From Benincasa hispida (lineage: Eukaryota; Streptophyta; Magnoliopsida; Cucurbitales; Cucurbitaceae), in the NCBI RefSeq assembly GCF_009727055.1, contig NC_052356.1:4138076-4202075 (forward strand): DNA of 64,000 bases, read 5' to 3'. Position 1 is the stretch's first letter. Each line of letters opens with the position of its first letter. The position numbers and the translations under genes are program-made. Below are positions 45,760 through 59,008 of this stretch, one piece after another. Below the pieces are notes generated by a model that saw only the letters and a program-made list of their open reading frames with translations, did no database searches and was not told the origin of the DNA.

Positions 45760-46265
45760 TATGTTGGCTAATTGGTATTTCGTGTTGACATGCTCTAACA
45801 AAATCTACTAACTTTCTACAAGATAACGAATGAAGTGATATCTGATGTCTATGTGTTTAGTTTGACTATGTTGAACACGATTCTTTGATATGTTTATTGC
45901 ACTCAAGTTGTCACAATAAAGAGTCATGACACCTTGTAAGACATCATACTCTTCTAATATGTGTTTCATCCAAATCAATTGTATACAACTACTCATTGCA
46001 GCAATATATTTAGCCTCACTATAGACAATGAGACACAATTTTTCTTCTTGATGAACCATGAGATCAGATTATTTCCAAGAAAAACACACCCTATAGAAGT
46101 ACTCTTTCTTTCCTTTGAACTTCTAGGCCAATCACCATCACAATAGTCAACCAGAGGGCTGTTAGTGTCAAATGAGTATAGTAGACCATATTCACTTGTC
46201 CCATTTATGGACTTGATTATCCTTTTGGCGCTCAGTAGATGACCGTTCTTTGGACATGATTGATC
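45760..46265 (-). pseudogene. Sirevirus RNase H
   Basis: Minus-strand frames give CPKNGHLLSAKRIIKSINGT, then DSNATDW-type residues in the form LVDYCDGDWPRSSKERKST and GCVFLGNNLISWF (46265-46000), and from 46059 VYSEAKYIAAMSSCIQLIWM, CDNLSAINISKN and TKHIDIRYHFIR. These are the copia RNase H blocks in order, with one frameshift near 46000-46060. It joins the RT part at 55244-55829 once the element at 46266-55243 is removed; some 12 codons are missing at that junction. Confidence 0.88.
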
Positions 46266-48374
46266 TGAAGGAACTCTTAACGAAGAGTTTCCATGAGTGC
46301 TTTCAGATCTTTCCGATTTCACCATGACCGAAATACAACATATACATTCTAACATACAGTTATGCAAAATTACACTAATTAAAGGTATGCTTTGAACAAT
46401 AAAATTACAAGGAAAGAATTCTCATACCAGTTGAAGATGCTCTTTGGAACTTAGATGTAGCCGAAGACCTCTACGCGAACTCTATCGCCCAGCAAATGCG
46501 TCGGCTGCAGCAGCACGATCGTCTACACAAACGGCAATACCATGAACTAGTGAACAACAACGAGGATGACACCACAAAAATGGAGCCCTTGGTATTCTCG
46601 GTGTGAGAACCCAAAGTGTGGTCTTTGATGAGTTTGGTAGAGGGTGGAGAATGAACTAATTGTGTAGAAGATAAGCAAGTGGGAGAGAAAATGAGCTATC
46701 GTATAGCTAATTGCTTATTGTTTAGAAGAAGCTACACGATCGTGTAGGCTTTACTAAGTGATCGTTTAGTAAAAGGTAGATAATCGTTTAGAAAACACGA
46801 CACACTATGTGATCATTTAGGAACTAGCGTGCGATCGTTTAGGCACGAGGTGTGCAATCATTTAGGCACTGAGCGAGTATCGTATAGGCTCTCGACTATG
46901 CGATCATTTACGTTTCCACACTGATGCCAATTTTTTCGAACCTTTACAAAATGAAACAAATTTTCATTTTATTCACTGGTTACCATAACCGAACGAGGCT
47001 GCTCCCACTAATGCACGACCAAGAGAAGTTTTAGGCCAATTATCATATAATTAACCAATTTAGTAATTAATGAATATAATCATATCATATTCTTACCCTA
47101 TTGATATCACATATCTACTATAGTAATTTATGCTGTACTTGATATAAATCATATTTATATCTAATTTCCTCCAAAATAATGTATTTCATTCATTTAGTCA
47201 ATTATGTCATATATAATCAACCAGTTCAATTATATCATATATAATCAAACTTTCTCTTGTCAATTTGAACATTTAAACTGACCCAAATACTGATTCTCGA
47301 CTTTATCCAAGCTTTCCAGGGGACCTAATAGACCTGTGGCTTGAAGCTCCAACGATACGTGAATGGCTGACTAAACTCTTTAGCCACGAGATCCACCATC
47401 CGTTAACTATCAGGCATTCCACTAAAGATCAACAGCTGAACTTTTCTTACCATAGATATATTTCTGTATCCATCGGATATAACCAATCATGAGTACGATG
47501 ATCCTTCACAGATGCTCGTAAGTACAATTGGGCCAATTTACCATTTTGCTCCTATAGTTACATCTCACTCATTAAGTACCACTAATTTCTCTAATGAACA
47601 ATACAACATAGTCCAACTATATGTGAACACCTTTCGGGCCAGAGAAGGTGTGTGGCGCCACATCGTCAAGCCTTGGAATCAGCCTCTAGGGAGCTATCTA
47701 TCTACTTACCCCTACATCGGGGAAGAAGTGAATTCCATCTTGTGTAAGCTGAGTTCCCAGCTTCCAAATCAGACGAAATCCCAAAATGCTAGGTTTGAAT
47801 CGACGACTCTGGCCACTCGCACCCACACAAATCAAAGGACCGTTCTCAATGGCAAGAGTTCCCAACTAGCTCAGGATTGAGGTCATGTTACCTATAGTCA
47901 TGCTAGTGAAGTGAAGTCTCTGTCATGAACGGTGTTATTATACGAGACATTAACACTTTGTGGTTAGGTCTTATACAAACTCTTTGTATAGAATACCTCC
48001 GCTCGCATGTTCCTAACACGAATGATCAGGATCATACCATCTGTGACAAGTCACAACACTTGTGACCATTCCACAAAGCGGGCTGCATCTGTAGCATTAC
48101 CAGGATAAGGTTTACCTTCTATATCTATATATACTACAGACTATTTTGGTTATCACTCAAGACATGATCTACTCGTATGTCACCTCATACATGCTTAAGT
48201 TACATATTGATAATTAGGGATTTTATGTTTATTGGTTTATGGTAAAGCAAATAAAACATGCAACTGAGCAAAAAACAAGATATGAAGTAAATATCATATA
48301 TTATACAACATAAGCATTCGTATAAACTGTTTATAAACTACAGGACACGAGACTTTAGGGCATCAATCCCAACA
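46266..48374 (-). repeat. 3' LTR (family I) of the nested copia element
   Basis: Minus-strand start TGTTGGGATTGATGCCCTAA beside a polypurine tract (48375-48396), end AGTTCCTTCA at 46266. It contains the CGATCG 12-mer cluster at 46690-46920 and both hairpins. Paired with 53112-55243. Confidence 0.9.
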
Positions 48375-49125
48375 ATCTCCCACTTGTCCTAAAGCGAAGT
48401 GGGGTGTACATAAAACGAGTACAAATCAATAAACTAGGGCATAAAAGCCCAGTACAAGAAAATCTCCCACTTGCCCTAGTCCAGCTGCGGGCTATCCTGT
48501 AGACCCATGCTCGGTAGGTGTGACCATTGAACACTGTAGCCGTGAGAGCCTTCATGCATGAACGGTAGTAGGCCACTCTTAGAGTCCTGCATCGAGAACT
48601 TGAGCAACACTTGTCAACGTACGATGCCTAAGACAGTGCTAGCACTTTGTTCTTACAATCTCCAGAGATCTGTATACCAAGAACAAACTGAGCCTCTCCC
48701 AAATATTTCATTTCGAATTGGGTTGCTAGCCAGTTCTTAACTGCAGTCAATAGACCTATATTATTCCAATTAAGTAGTATATCGTATACGTACAACACTA
48801 AGAAGACTACACAAGCATTGGTGATCTTCTTGTATACACAAGGTTCATCAACGTTTTTGTCAAAGCCATACGACTTGATCGCAGTATCAAACCGTGTGTT
48901 CTAAGATCGAGATGCTTGTTTCAGCCCATAAATGGACCGATTCAGCTTGCAAGCTCTTGACCTTGGGCTATGAATCCCTCGGGTTGCACCATGTAAATGG
49001 TCTCCTCAAGATTTCCATTTAGAAAGGCTGTCTTGATGTCCATTTGCCAGATCCCATAATTATAATAAGCTGCAATAGACAGAAGGATATGGATCGACTT
49101 TAACATGGCAACAGGAAAAATAACC
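48375..49125 (-). pseudogene. Copia RNase H end and reverse transcriptase fragment
   Basis: From the right, 49110-48942 gives [19 protein letters not shown], then MDIKTAFLNGNLEETIYMVQ, identical in kind to the left element's RT. The YVDD motif reads YVYD near 48790, a lost catalytic Asp. Most of RNase H is deleted; only the final residues and the polypurine tract (48375-48396) remain. The upstream part of RT and the end of integrase are replaced by the gypsy sequence. Confidence 0.85.
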
Positions 49126-51745
49126 TTAGGCAGAATAATGCATGCAATCATGCATTGGAATTCATGCAATCGAAGCCATGCGTTGAAGGATGAAATGAAT
49201 TCTTCCGTTGAACTACGGACCGAGGAGACTTATTGTTGCACCTACAAGAGTAGACGTATCACATCCAAGGAAGCAGCCATATATCCAAAATAACAATGAA
49301 AATAAAAGTAACCTATACTAAGAAAGCAAAGTAAAGATAGAGTAGAAGACGTCCCTGAAAAAATAAGAGTGTTGTCACCGCAAGGAGTCTTCCATGCAGA
49401 AGATGGCTCTCAACTGCTTGGGTGAAGTTGCCTTGACCATTGGAACTTTCGGAAATTGTTGGGCTCATGTTGGCCACCATGTGCTTAGAATTACCTTCAG
49501 CTCTTCTGCGACTGATTGCCCTTCTACCTTGGGTCAATACTGGCTTTCAGCGCCTCGCTTACACACAAATATTGTTTGCAACCTGGTCGCATAAGCTGCA
49601 ATACACCCAAGATAAAAAGTTTTCTCATAGAGACACAAAACTTAACAAACAATTAGCTGCCAAGTCCCCGACAACGGCACCAAAAACTTGATGACGGAAG
49701 TCAAATTTACTCGACAACTAAAATCCCTTGGATGCAGTATGCGATGCATGTTCTTAAGATATGTGTTGTTAGTCATGCATCGATCATCATGCGTTGGAAT
49801 GAATATGCGCCAACAGATGTATGTGATGACCATGTGTTATGTCACAAGTTTTCTTACGCTCACGCTAAGTACAATGCGAACGCAAATTTCTTGGGTAATC
49901 CGAGGTCGAACACAGGGACTTGTAGCTATATGTATGCGGTAATGTGCATGCGTCTGTTTAAATAAAAGAATGGAAGGGAGGTTGCTAAGTTAACCCTACT
50001 CCTACTCCTATCTAACAGACAACGCAATAAGAATATGCATGAGAGGTAGAGACACGACAAATCTTGACATGAAATAAATGAATGGGAAAAATAGATAAAA
50101 TGCGGAGATGTTTTCATTGTAAAACATAAGAGTGATCGTAAGGGCAACCTTAGTCAACGCAAGCCATGCGATCATGCAACCCACATACAATAGTAAACCA
50201 TCTCTCGATGCGAATACTACGGCTTCTAATGCTAGAACGCATGCGATATATGCGCTAAGTCTACAAGGCCTACACATAAGCCTCTATTTCTATTTATATG
50301 ATGACAAAATGACATCTACACAAATATGCGACCACATAATATTATTTCTATTCCTAGGGTGCATGTGATGCAGGTTAACAAACCAAGCTTATCTCTAAGT
50401 TCCTCGTTCTTGTCTATGCATTCCAATCCACTCTCTCGAGTCTTAGATTTGGGTTTTAGACTACTCTCCGAGTATGCCTAAATGATGAATGATGCACTCA
50501 TAGGACAAGGTAACCGCATGAACTTGGTTGACGCAAAATTATTCCTATCTCTAGTGAACAATGCATACATTGCTTAATGCGATCAACCACTTACCTTCTC
50601 GGGCAGTTGGTTGTTGCTAACTTTACTCATAGACAAGCAATGCGTTAGCCTGTAGATAGGCATTGCCGCAGCTTCACACTAAGCAAGTAAAGTTACTCAC
50701 ACACTCACGCAACGCACACCTCTCGGTAGGTTGCTACATGCTTCATATCCCTAATCCACATGACTAGGTATGCAATACCCAAGCAATCTCACTAAGTGTT
50801 GCAATGAAAGTAAAGATGCTAAGCAAAGAAGATGGAGATGGAGTCGAAGGAAACAAATAAATGCATTGAAAGTAAATTGTATTAATTCCTTAATCACAAA
50901 ATGTCATACAATACAATATAAGAAAAGAAAGAAAAATGAAATGACCGGCTGGAAGCAAAGACTTGCTCCCAGCGGATGTACGTCAAGGTTGCCGGTGGTG
51001 TCATGGATGGGCGGTGGAGCTGACTCTCTCGAGATCTAGCTCCGGTCGAAAGCTTCGGTCATCACTCGGAATGGATGAAGGAGGTGAAGAACTCTCAAAC
51101 TTCTTCTCATGCATTTGTCTGGATCACAAGGATTTTCCCTTGGTAAACCTCAGGCGAAAACCTTGGATAACTTGGATCGCCGATAGCATTAATGGACTGC
51201 TCTGAGTCTGACATTTGGCGTGTTAGTCCTTTTTTGAACCTTGCCGCTAACGGCATGGTAGGTGAAATGTCAACATCATCTTTTGATTTTCTCGAGGTAG
51301 ATGGATTGATGCGTTCATTCCATCAACCTTGCATTGACCCCATTAGTATGCGTTATCGCGTAGCCACAATCATTCAATGATCGCATTCGCTTAATACTGA
51401 AATTCTACACGATGACCGCAATCGCTTGACGAATGCAACTCCCATGCGATGGATGCATACGGATGATTACCGCAACATCCATGCATTGATCGACGGTTTG
51501 CCTTTGTGATGGAGAGTTTCTCCACATGCGGTCATTTATGCGGCAGTCCGGTTTCCGCGTTTGCGTCCACTTCCTATATTAGCTACAATAATAGAACATT
51601 GAATGCATAATAACGCATAACAGGTTAGCCGAGATTCATCATGCTGATCGACGCAAACTCATTTTCTCATGAATTTCTAGCACAATTGTCGCATATTCTA
51701 CTTAACAACCTTCATAATTCTAAGTAAGAGGCCTAAGATGACATG
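49126..51745 (-). mobile_element. Gypsy (Athila/Tat-type) LTR with a short internal stub
   Basis: On the minus strand TGGTGCCGTTGTCGGGGA (about 49665-49682) matches the Athila/Tat primer site. The LTR lies upstream at about 49690-51745, ending GTCATCA; the stub 49126-49660 is leader without a clear gag. The segment is richer in GC and in the words ATGCG and GCATGC than its surroundings. It sits between copia integrase (left off at about 51750) and RT (resumes at 49125), with some 300 codons lost, so insertion was accompanied by deletion. Short ORFs inside have no recognised product. Confidence 0.6.
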
Positions 51746-53096
51746 CATTTCTGCATGTCATCAAATTCCGAGTCCAGAAACTCTCCACCTTGATCCAATC
51801 GAAGTGTTTTAATCCATCTATCCAATGAATTTTAAACTTTAGTCTTGAACTCTTTGAACTTTTCAAAGGATTCAAATTTTCGTTGTATAAAATAAACATA
51901 CCCGTACCTGGAGTAATCATTAGTAAAACTGATAAAATACTCATAGCTACCTCGGGCTCGCATATTCATAGGACCACAAATGTCAGAATGTACTAACTCA
52001 AGAGGCTCCTTGGCTTTATAACCTTTTACAGTAAAAAGTCGTGTAGTCATCTTACCCTCAAGGCAAGACTCGCACACTGGTAAAGAATTTTCTTCTAACT
52101 CACTTAGAAGTCCATTCTTCACCAATCTCTCAATCCTATTGAGATGATGTGCCCTAAACGTAGATGCCAAAGTTGGACATTTTCTTTTGGAGAAATACGT
52201 CGATGTTTTGATTGAGTTACGACAGTTATAAACAATTCAGTATTATGGAGGGAATTAATGGCTAACGGCCTTAGCACATATAAATTCGATTCCAGATTTG
52301 CAATACAAATAAAAACACCATCTTTATGAATAAACGCTTTATCCACATTAAAAGAGATGATATATTTATATTGCAATAAAAACTTTACAGAAATGAGGTT
52401 TCTCTTTATTTCGAGAACAATATATACATCATTCAAAACAAGAAACCTATTCTGTAAAGCAAACTGGAGCCCTCCCATTGCCACAACTGAGACGACGTGC
52501 CCAGTGCCTACTCGCATCGTCATCTCACCAACCTCCAGCTATCTAAGATCTAATCCCCTGAAAAGAAGAACGAACGTGGTTAGTGGTGCCCGAATCAATT
52601 ATTCAAGCTAAATCATCATTCTCCACTAAACAAGTTTCAAGAACTAGTAAATCATATTTACCTTTATCGGCCTTGGCCTTAGCCTTAGCTGCTTTCTTCT
52701 CTTTCAGATAGTGAGGACAGTTCCTCTTCTAGTGTCCATTCTGATTATAGTGGAAACACTTTCCCTTTTCAATCAGTGGACGCCTCCTTGGGGCGACAGG
52801 CGGTGGGTTAGCAGGTGCCTTCCCTTTTCCCTTACCACCCTTCTTCTTTTTCCTCTTTGCAGATTTAGAAGTAGACGGTGTAAACTTCGTTCCTGAGGTC
52901 AAACCTCTATGAAATGTCCTGGAGGATGAAGCAACATTTGCCTCACCCTTCTTCCCCTCCTTACTTTTCAGTAAAGATTGGTAGGTCTGTAACTCATTAA
53001 GGGGAGTAGTAAGGTTATATTTCACTTTGTTAAGAATCACATTGCTAACAAAGTGTAGGAAGCTATCCAGCAAAGAATGCAGGATTATGCTAACCT
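51746..53096 (-). pseudogene. Copia gag C-terminus, protease, pre-integrase and integrase
   Basis: Gag resumes immediately after the primer site (QVSIILHSLLDSFLHF, then LNELQTYQSLLK). A zinc knuckle reads CFHYNQNGH then a stop in place of Trp; the second Cys is Tyr. The protease block IIDSGTTNHV (about 52570-52610) keeps DSG but is preceded by a stop. Pre-integrase follows with LWHLRLGH, and integrase with VCESCLEGKMT, ELVHSDICGPM and YFISFTNDYSRYGYVY (52170-51832), then RLDQGGEFLDSEF near 51780. Beyond this the gypsy segment begins. N-terminal gag, about 170 codons, is missing. Confidence 0.87.
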
Positions 53097-53109
53097 GACT
53101 CTGATACCA
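53097..53109 (-). other. Initiator tRNA-Met primer-binding site
   Basis: On the minus strand TGGTATCAGAGTC begins two bases inside the LTR end. TGGTATCAGAG is an exact complement of the 3' end of plant initiator tRNA-Met. Confidence 0.88.
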
Positions 53110-53111
53110 AT

Positions 53112-55243
53112 TGAAGGAACTCTTAACAAAGAGCATCCATGAGCAGATCCGGATCTTTTCGATTTCATTATGATCGAAATACAACATATACATTCTAACA
53201 TACAATTATGCAAAATTACACTAACTAAAGGCATATTTTGAACAGTAAAATTACAAGGAAAGACTTCTCATATCAGTTGAAGACGCTCTTCAAGCTTTGG
53301 AACTCAGACGCAGCGGAAGACCTCTACGCGAACTCTATCGCCCAGTAAATGTGTCGGTTGCAGCAGCATGATCGTCTACACGAATGACAGCAACACGAAC
53401 TAGTGAGCAGCAGCAGGGACGACACCACCAAAATGGAGCCTTTGGTATTCTCGGAATGAAAACCCAAAGTGTGGTCTTTGATGAGTTTGGTAGAGGGTGG
53501 AGAATAAACTAATCGTGTAGAAGATAAGCAAGTAGGAGAGAAAAGGAGCTATCATATAGCTAATTGCTTATCGTTTAGAAGAAGCTACACGATCGTGTAG
53601 GCTTTACTAAGCGATCGTTTAGTAAAAGGTAGACGATTGTTTAGAAAACATGGCACACTATGCGTTCGTTTAGGAAAGCTAAATGATTGTTTAGGAACTA
53701 GCGTGCGATCGTTTAGGCATGAGGTGTGCAATCGTTTAGGCGTTGAGCGACTATCGTATAGGCTCTCGACTAACGATCATTTATGTTTCCACACTAATGC
53801 CAATTTTTTTCGAACCTTTGCAAAAATGAAACAAATTTTTATTTTATTCACCGGTTACCATAATCGAATGAGGCTGCTCCCACTAATGCACGACCGAGAG
53901 AAGTTTTAGGCCAATTATCATATAAAATCAATTTAATAATTAATGAATATAATCATATTATATTCTAACCCTATAGTTTGATATCACATATCTACTATAG
54001 TAATTTCTTTTCTACTTGATATAAATCATATTTATATCTAATTTCCTCCAAAATAATGTATCTCTTACATTTAGTCAATTATTTCATATATAATCAACTA
54101 GTTCAATTATATCATATATAATCGAACTCCCTCTTGTCAATTTAAACATTTCAAACAGACGAAAATACTAACTCTCGACTTTATCCAAGCTACCCAGGGG
54201 ACCTAATGGACCTGTGGCTTGAAGCTCCAACGGTACGTGAATGGCTGACTAAACTCTTTAGCCACGAGATCCACCATCCGTTAACTATCAGGCATTCCAC
54301 TAAAGATCAACAGCTGAACTTTTCTTACCACAGATATATTTCTGTGTCCATCGGATATAACCAATCATGAGTACGATGACCCTTCACAGATGCTCGTAAG
54401 TACAACTGGGCCAATTTACCATTTTGCTCCTATAGTTACATCTCACTCCTTAAGTACCACTGATTCCTCTAATGAACAATACAACATAGTCCAACTATGT
54501 GTGAACACCTTTTGGGCTAAGAGAAGGTGTATGGCGCCATATCGTTCAAGCCCTGGAATCAGCCTCTTGGGAGCTATCTATCTACTTACCCCTACATCGG
54601 GAAGTGAATTCCATCTTGTGTAGCTGAGTTCTCAACTCCCAAATCAGAAGAATCCCCAAAATGGTAGGTTTGAATCGACGACCTGGTCACTCGCACCCAC
54701 ACAAATCAAAGGATCGTCCTCAATGGCAAGAGTTTCCAACTCACTCAGGATTGAGTTCGTGTTACCTATGGTCATTCTAGTGAAGTGAAGTCTCTATCAT
54801 GAACGGTGTTATTATACGAGACATTAACACTTTGTGGTTAGGTCTTATACAAACTCTTTGTATAGGACGCCACCGCTCGCATGTCCCTAACACGAATGAT
54901 CAGGATCAAACCATCTGTAACAAGTCACAACACTTGTGACCATTACACAAAGTGGGCTGTATCCATAGCGTTACCAGGATAAGGTTTCCCTCCTATATCC
55001 ATATACTACAGACCATTTTGGTTATCACTCAAGACATGATCCACTTGTATGTCACCACATACATGCTTAAGTTACATATAGATAATCAGGGATTTTATGT
55101 TTATTGGTTTGTGGTAAAGTAAATAAAACATGCAACTGTGCAAAAAACAAGATGTGAAGTAAAGATCATATATTATACAACACAAGCGTTCGTATAAATT
55201 GTTTACAAACTACACACGAGACTTTAGGACCTCAACCCCAAAA
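53112..55243 (-). repeat. 5' LTR (family I) of the nested copia element
   Basis: Minus-strand start TTTTGGGGTTGAGGTCCTAA (mutated TGTTGGGG) at 55243, end AGTTCCTTCA at 53112. CGATCG 12-mers at 53517-53780. Nearly collinear with 46266-48374. Its right flank is Sirevirus RT. Confidence 0.9.
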
Positions 55244-55829
55244 ATATCTAGTCTACTAGCTGTTAAGTAGAGTAAGCTTCCAATAATGCTTCTATATAGA
55301 CTCTTGTCAACTATGTACCCACCACTGTCTTTTGATAACTTTACATGTGTTAGAGCCGGAGTTCTCTTTATACTAGCATTTTCAAGGCCAAATTTATTTA
55401 CTAGGTTCTTGGCATGTTTGTTTTTGGAAACAAAGATTCCCCCATCAAGTTGCTTTATTTGAAAGCCCAAAAACTAGGACAGTTCCCCTACCTTGCTCAT
55501 CTCGTATTCTTGTTGCATTTGTTTCACAAAGTGCCCGACCATCTCCTATGACATTCCTTTGGAACAATGTCATTGACATAGATTTGGACTACATCAAAGC
55601 TCTCTGGGGTTTTCTTCACAAAAAGAATTTTATCAGCATCACCCCGCATGTACCCATTGTGACCAGAAATTGGTTCAATCGTTTATACTAGGCTCTTGGA
55701 GCCTGTTTAAGACCATAAAGCGCTTTGTTGAGAATTATATACGTAGTTAGGATGAGAAGAATCAACAAAAACCTTGGGTTAAGCAACATACACTTCTTCC
55801 TTCAGATACTCATTTTGGAAGGCACTCTT
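55244..55829 (-). pseudogene. Sirevirus reverse transcriptase fragment
   Basis: Minus-strand text, with stops, reads KSAFQNEYLKEEVYVAQP at 55829-55770, GYMRGDADKILFVKK near 55650, a degenerate YVDD block (IYVNDIV) near 55580, and from 55470 GFQIKQLDGGIFVSKNKHAK and SIIGSLLYLTASRLDI. These are RT blocks in order. The second catalytic Asp pair reads ND. The upstream half is cut off by the element at 55830. Confidence 0.85.
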
Positions 55830-57270
55830 TGAAGGAACTGTTGAAGGTCCTTGAGTGGAAACAAGATCAGACCCAAATCCTAAATTTTACAGAAATCACA
55901 ATTTTATAGAAGAAACAGAAACGATATGCGTTTAATCACAAAAACAAGATGATGGAAAAATAATTAAGAAAAAGAAATAATATTGGGGAGATGATAACTT
56001 ACCCTTGAATAACGTTTACTTCAAGTTTATCCTCTCTGCCAAATGACCACGAACTCAAAATCTTAATTTAACCCAAATGGCCACCACTAAAGAAAGTCCT
56101 CTGTATTCTCTAGGATGAGAATCCATGAATTTTGTGGGCTCTGGCTTTTTGGTAAGGGAAAGACTTAGAGATCAGAAGATAGTTGAGAGACTGGGAGAGA
56201 TTTTATATTACATAACACTTCTATAAAAAACCTAAAGGAAGAAGAAGATGAAGAATCAAATTCAACCAACCTATTCCCACTAACACGTAGTAGAGAGAAA
56301 AAGGGGGAGGGAGTTACAACTCTCTCCTTAAAATTATTTTTCAAAAATAAAATTAATTTTAATAAAAACATTAATATTTTTATATAATAACCATTTTATC
56401 ATATAATATATATTAAACTATAACCTATAGTTTATATTGTATCCAATACAATATAACCTATAGTTTAATTCTCTCAATGATATTTAATATAAATCTCATT
56501 TATATTAAATTTAATTATATGGATCAAATTCACATAATTAATATTTGAATCATATTCAAATATTTATTTCCTCTTAAATAAACTTTATATTATAATGTAT
56601 CAAATATATTATAGTAATTATATCATATTTATAATTAAATTAAATTAATTATGTCACATATAATTAACTCCCTCAATTAATTTGAACAATTCAAATTAAT
56701 CTAAAATTGATTCTCATAAATCCACGTTAAGCTACAGAGAGGACCTCATGGCCATTCTCACCTTCATAAGTAGGAGTTCCTAACTCACTCAGGATTCAGG
56801 TTATGTCACCTATGGTCATCCTGGTGAAATGTAAGTCTTTATTATGAACAATGTTATATAATGAGACTAGTCATTTCATGGTCAGGTCTTATACAAACTA
56901 CTTTGTATAGAATACCCATGCTCACATGTCTCCACATGAATGATCAGGATCATATCATTTGTAGCACCTTATAACAATTGTAACATCTACAAAGCAGGCC
57001 ACACTCATAGTGTCACCAGGATAAAGTATCCTGTTTTATCCATCTACTACAGACCATTTAGGTTATCACATAAACATGATCCACTTGTATGTCTCCACGT
57101 ACGTGTTTAAGCTACAGAAGATAACCTTGGATGTTAGTTTATTTGTTTGTGGATTTAGTGCTACTAAATGTCAAATAAAACATCACATATTTTATTAAAT
57201 AAATAAAATGTTTGTACAATGCAATTACAAAGTACAGGACCCTACGAGATTTAGGGCATCAACCCCAACA
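55830..57270 (-). repeat. 3' LTR (family II) of the right-hand copia element, internally deleted
   Basis: Minus-strand start TGTTGGGGTTGATGCCCTAA at 57270, preceded by a polypurine tract (57271-57292). End AGTTCCTTCA at 55830, inside Sirevirus RT. Only 1441 bp: the shared mid-block present in other long LTRs is missing around 56750, where ACCTCATGG joins CCATTCTCACC. It lacks the CGATCG cluster and resembles 24029-26110 rather than the LTR at 62346. Confidence 0.82.
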
Positions 57271-58914
57271 ATCTCCCACTTGACCTAAAGCTAGTGAGAT
57301 GTACAATGTAAAAGTAAAACTAATATATAAGTACACAAAATAATAAACTAGGGCATAGCACGCGTCCAATACAGAATCTGCCATTTGTCCTAAACTATAT
57401 GTGTCTTGTCTCGTAGACCCATACTTTGCAGGTGACCATCAAATACCTTAGCCGTGAGGGCCTTTGTAAATGGATTAGCAATGTTGTGCTCTAAAGTTAT
57501 CTACATGACGATCACGTCTCCTCGATGCACAATCTCTCGGATGAGATGATACTTTTACTCTATGTGCTTCCCGTATTTGTGACTTTGAGGCTCTCACGAA
57601 TTAGTCACACCACCACTATTATCGCAATAAAGGGTGATGGGCTTTAACATGTCTGGAACCACTTCCAGATTAGTCAGAAACTTCCTGAGCCATACAACTT
57701 CCTTAACAGCTTCACAAGCTGCTACATACTCAGCCTCCATAGTGGAGTCAACAATGCACCCTCGTTTGGTGCTCCTTCAGACTACCGCTCTTCTGTTAAG
57801 AGTGAACACTGATCCTGATGTGAATTTTCTAGAATCCTTATCAGTCTAGAGTCAGAGTTCGTGTATCCTGTAAGGATCAAATCCTTAGAACCATACACAA
57901 GCATGTAACCCTTCGTTCTTCGTAGATACTTGAGGATGTTCTTAATAGTAGTCTAGTGATTAAATGTTGATAGACGAATATCTACTAACTATCCCCACTG
58001 CATAGTAGATGTCAGATCTAGTACATAACATCATATACATCAGGCTGTCAATAGCTGATGCATAGGGGATCTGTCTCATTTCCTCAACCTCTTAAGGAGT
58101 CTTAGGATACTATTCCTTAGACAATATAACTCCATGTCTGAAAGCGAGCAAATCTCTCTTGGAGTTCTACATTGAAAATTTGATAAGCATCTTGTCAATG
58201 TACGATACCTGAGACAGAGCTAGTGATTTGTTCTTTCGATCTCTAAAGATCTGAATTTCCAGAACAAACTGAGTCTCTCCCAAATCTTTCATTCGGAATT
58301 AGGTTGCTAGCCAGTTCTTAGCTTCAGTTAGTAGACCTACATCATTCCCAATTAGTAGGATATCGTCTACATACAACACTAAAAAACCTACTGAACTGTT
58401 GACAATCCTCTTGTATACACACGACTCATCAACATTCTAACCATAGCCATGAGATTTAATCGCAGTATCAAATCTAATATTCCAAGATCGAGAAGCTTGT
58501 TTCAATCCATAGATGGACCGGTTAAGCCTGTAAACCTTTTTCTCTTGACCTTCGGTTATGAATCCCTCAGATTGCTGCATATAAATGGTCTCCTCAAGAT
58601 TGCCATTCAGAAAAGCACTCTTGACGTCTATTTGTCAAATCTCATAGTCATAATTTGAGGCAATGGACAGGAGGATCTAAATAGACTTCAACATGGCAAC
58701 AGGTGAGAAAGTCTCCTCATAGTCGACTCCCTCAACTTGGGTATAACCCTTTGCCACAATTCTAGCCTTGAAGGTTTGTACCTTTCCATCAGCACTTCAT
58801 TTTCTCTTGTAGATCTATTTGCAACCTATAGGTTTTACCCCATCAGATTGATCTACAAGATCTCAAACCAAATTGAAGTACATAAACTTACCCTTAAGTT
58901 CTTTTTCAAACCAG
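57271..58914 (-). pseudogene. Copia RNase H and reverse transcriptase of the right-hand element
   Basis: The polypurine tract and the RNase H end lie at 57271-57480; RNase H blocks follow to about 57960 and RT to 58914. The RT keeps an intact YVDD (58362-58373) but neighbouring frames are broken by stops and indels, for example after the block for the AFLNGNLEE region near 58610. At about 58915 RT jumps directly to the protease region, so integrase is deleted. Confidence 0.85.
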
Positions 58915-59008
58915 GAGCAACATATACATTTTCAAGTAAAACATATTTATTCTGTAAAGTCAGCTAAAGTCCTTCCATTGCCACATCTTAGATGATGTGC
59001 CCATTTCC
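58915..59008 (-). pseudogene. Copia protease/pre-integrase fragment, 3' of the LTR insertion
   Basis: Minus-strand text includes VAMEGL and a run equivalent to LQNKYVLLENVYV, which follow the protease DSG region in this family. It joins 61107 across the LTR at 59009-61106. Confidence 0.7.

Larger units (their letters stand above)
46266..55243 (-). mobile_element. Copia element with 2.1-kb LTRs nested in the Sirevirus
   Basis: On the minus strand: 5' LTR 53112-55243, primer site 53097-53109, gag through integrase 51750-53096, a nested gypsy LTR at 49126-51745, RT and RNase H remnant 48375-49125, and 3' LTR 46266-48374. The LTRs are close relatives (long stretches differ at only about one base in ten). 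The flanks are both Sirevirus pol (LLYLTASRLDI on the right, CPKNGHLL on the left), proving nesting. The expected target duplication is absent (TGATC and ATATC), and a short piece of Sirevirus is missing, so the insertion site was altered. Confidence 0.88.

Noticed and set aside
47512..47880. 122-codon ORF
   Set aside because: Antisense frame through a conserved LTR block; the matching frame in the LTR at 54390 is shorter, so it is not conserved.
49394..50368. Several ORFs of 60-90 codons
   Set aside because: All fall within the gypsy LTR and stub; no domain and frames overlap on both strands.
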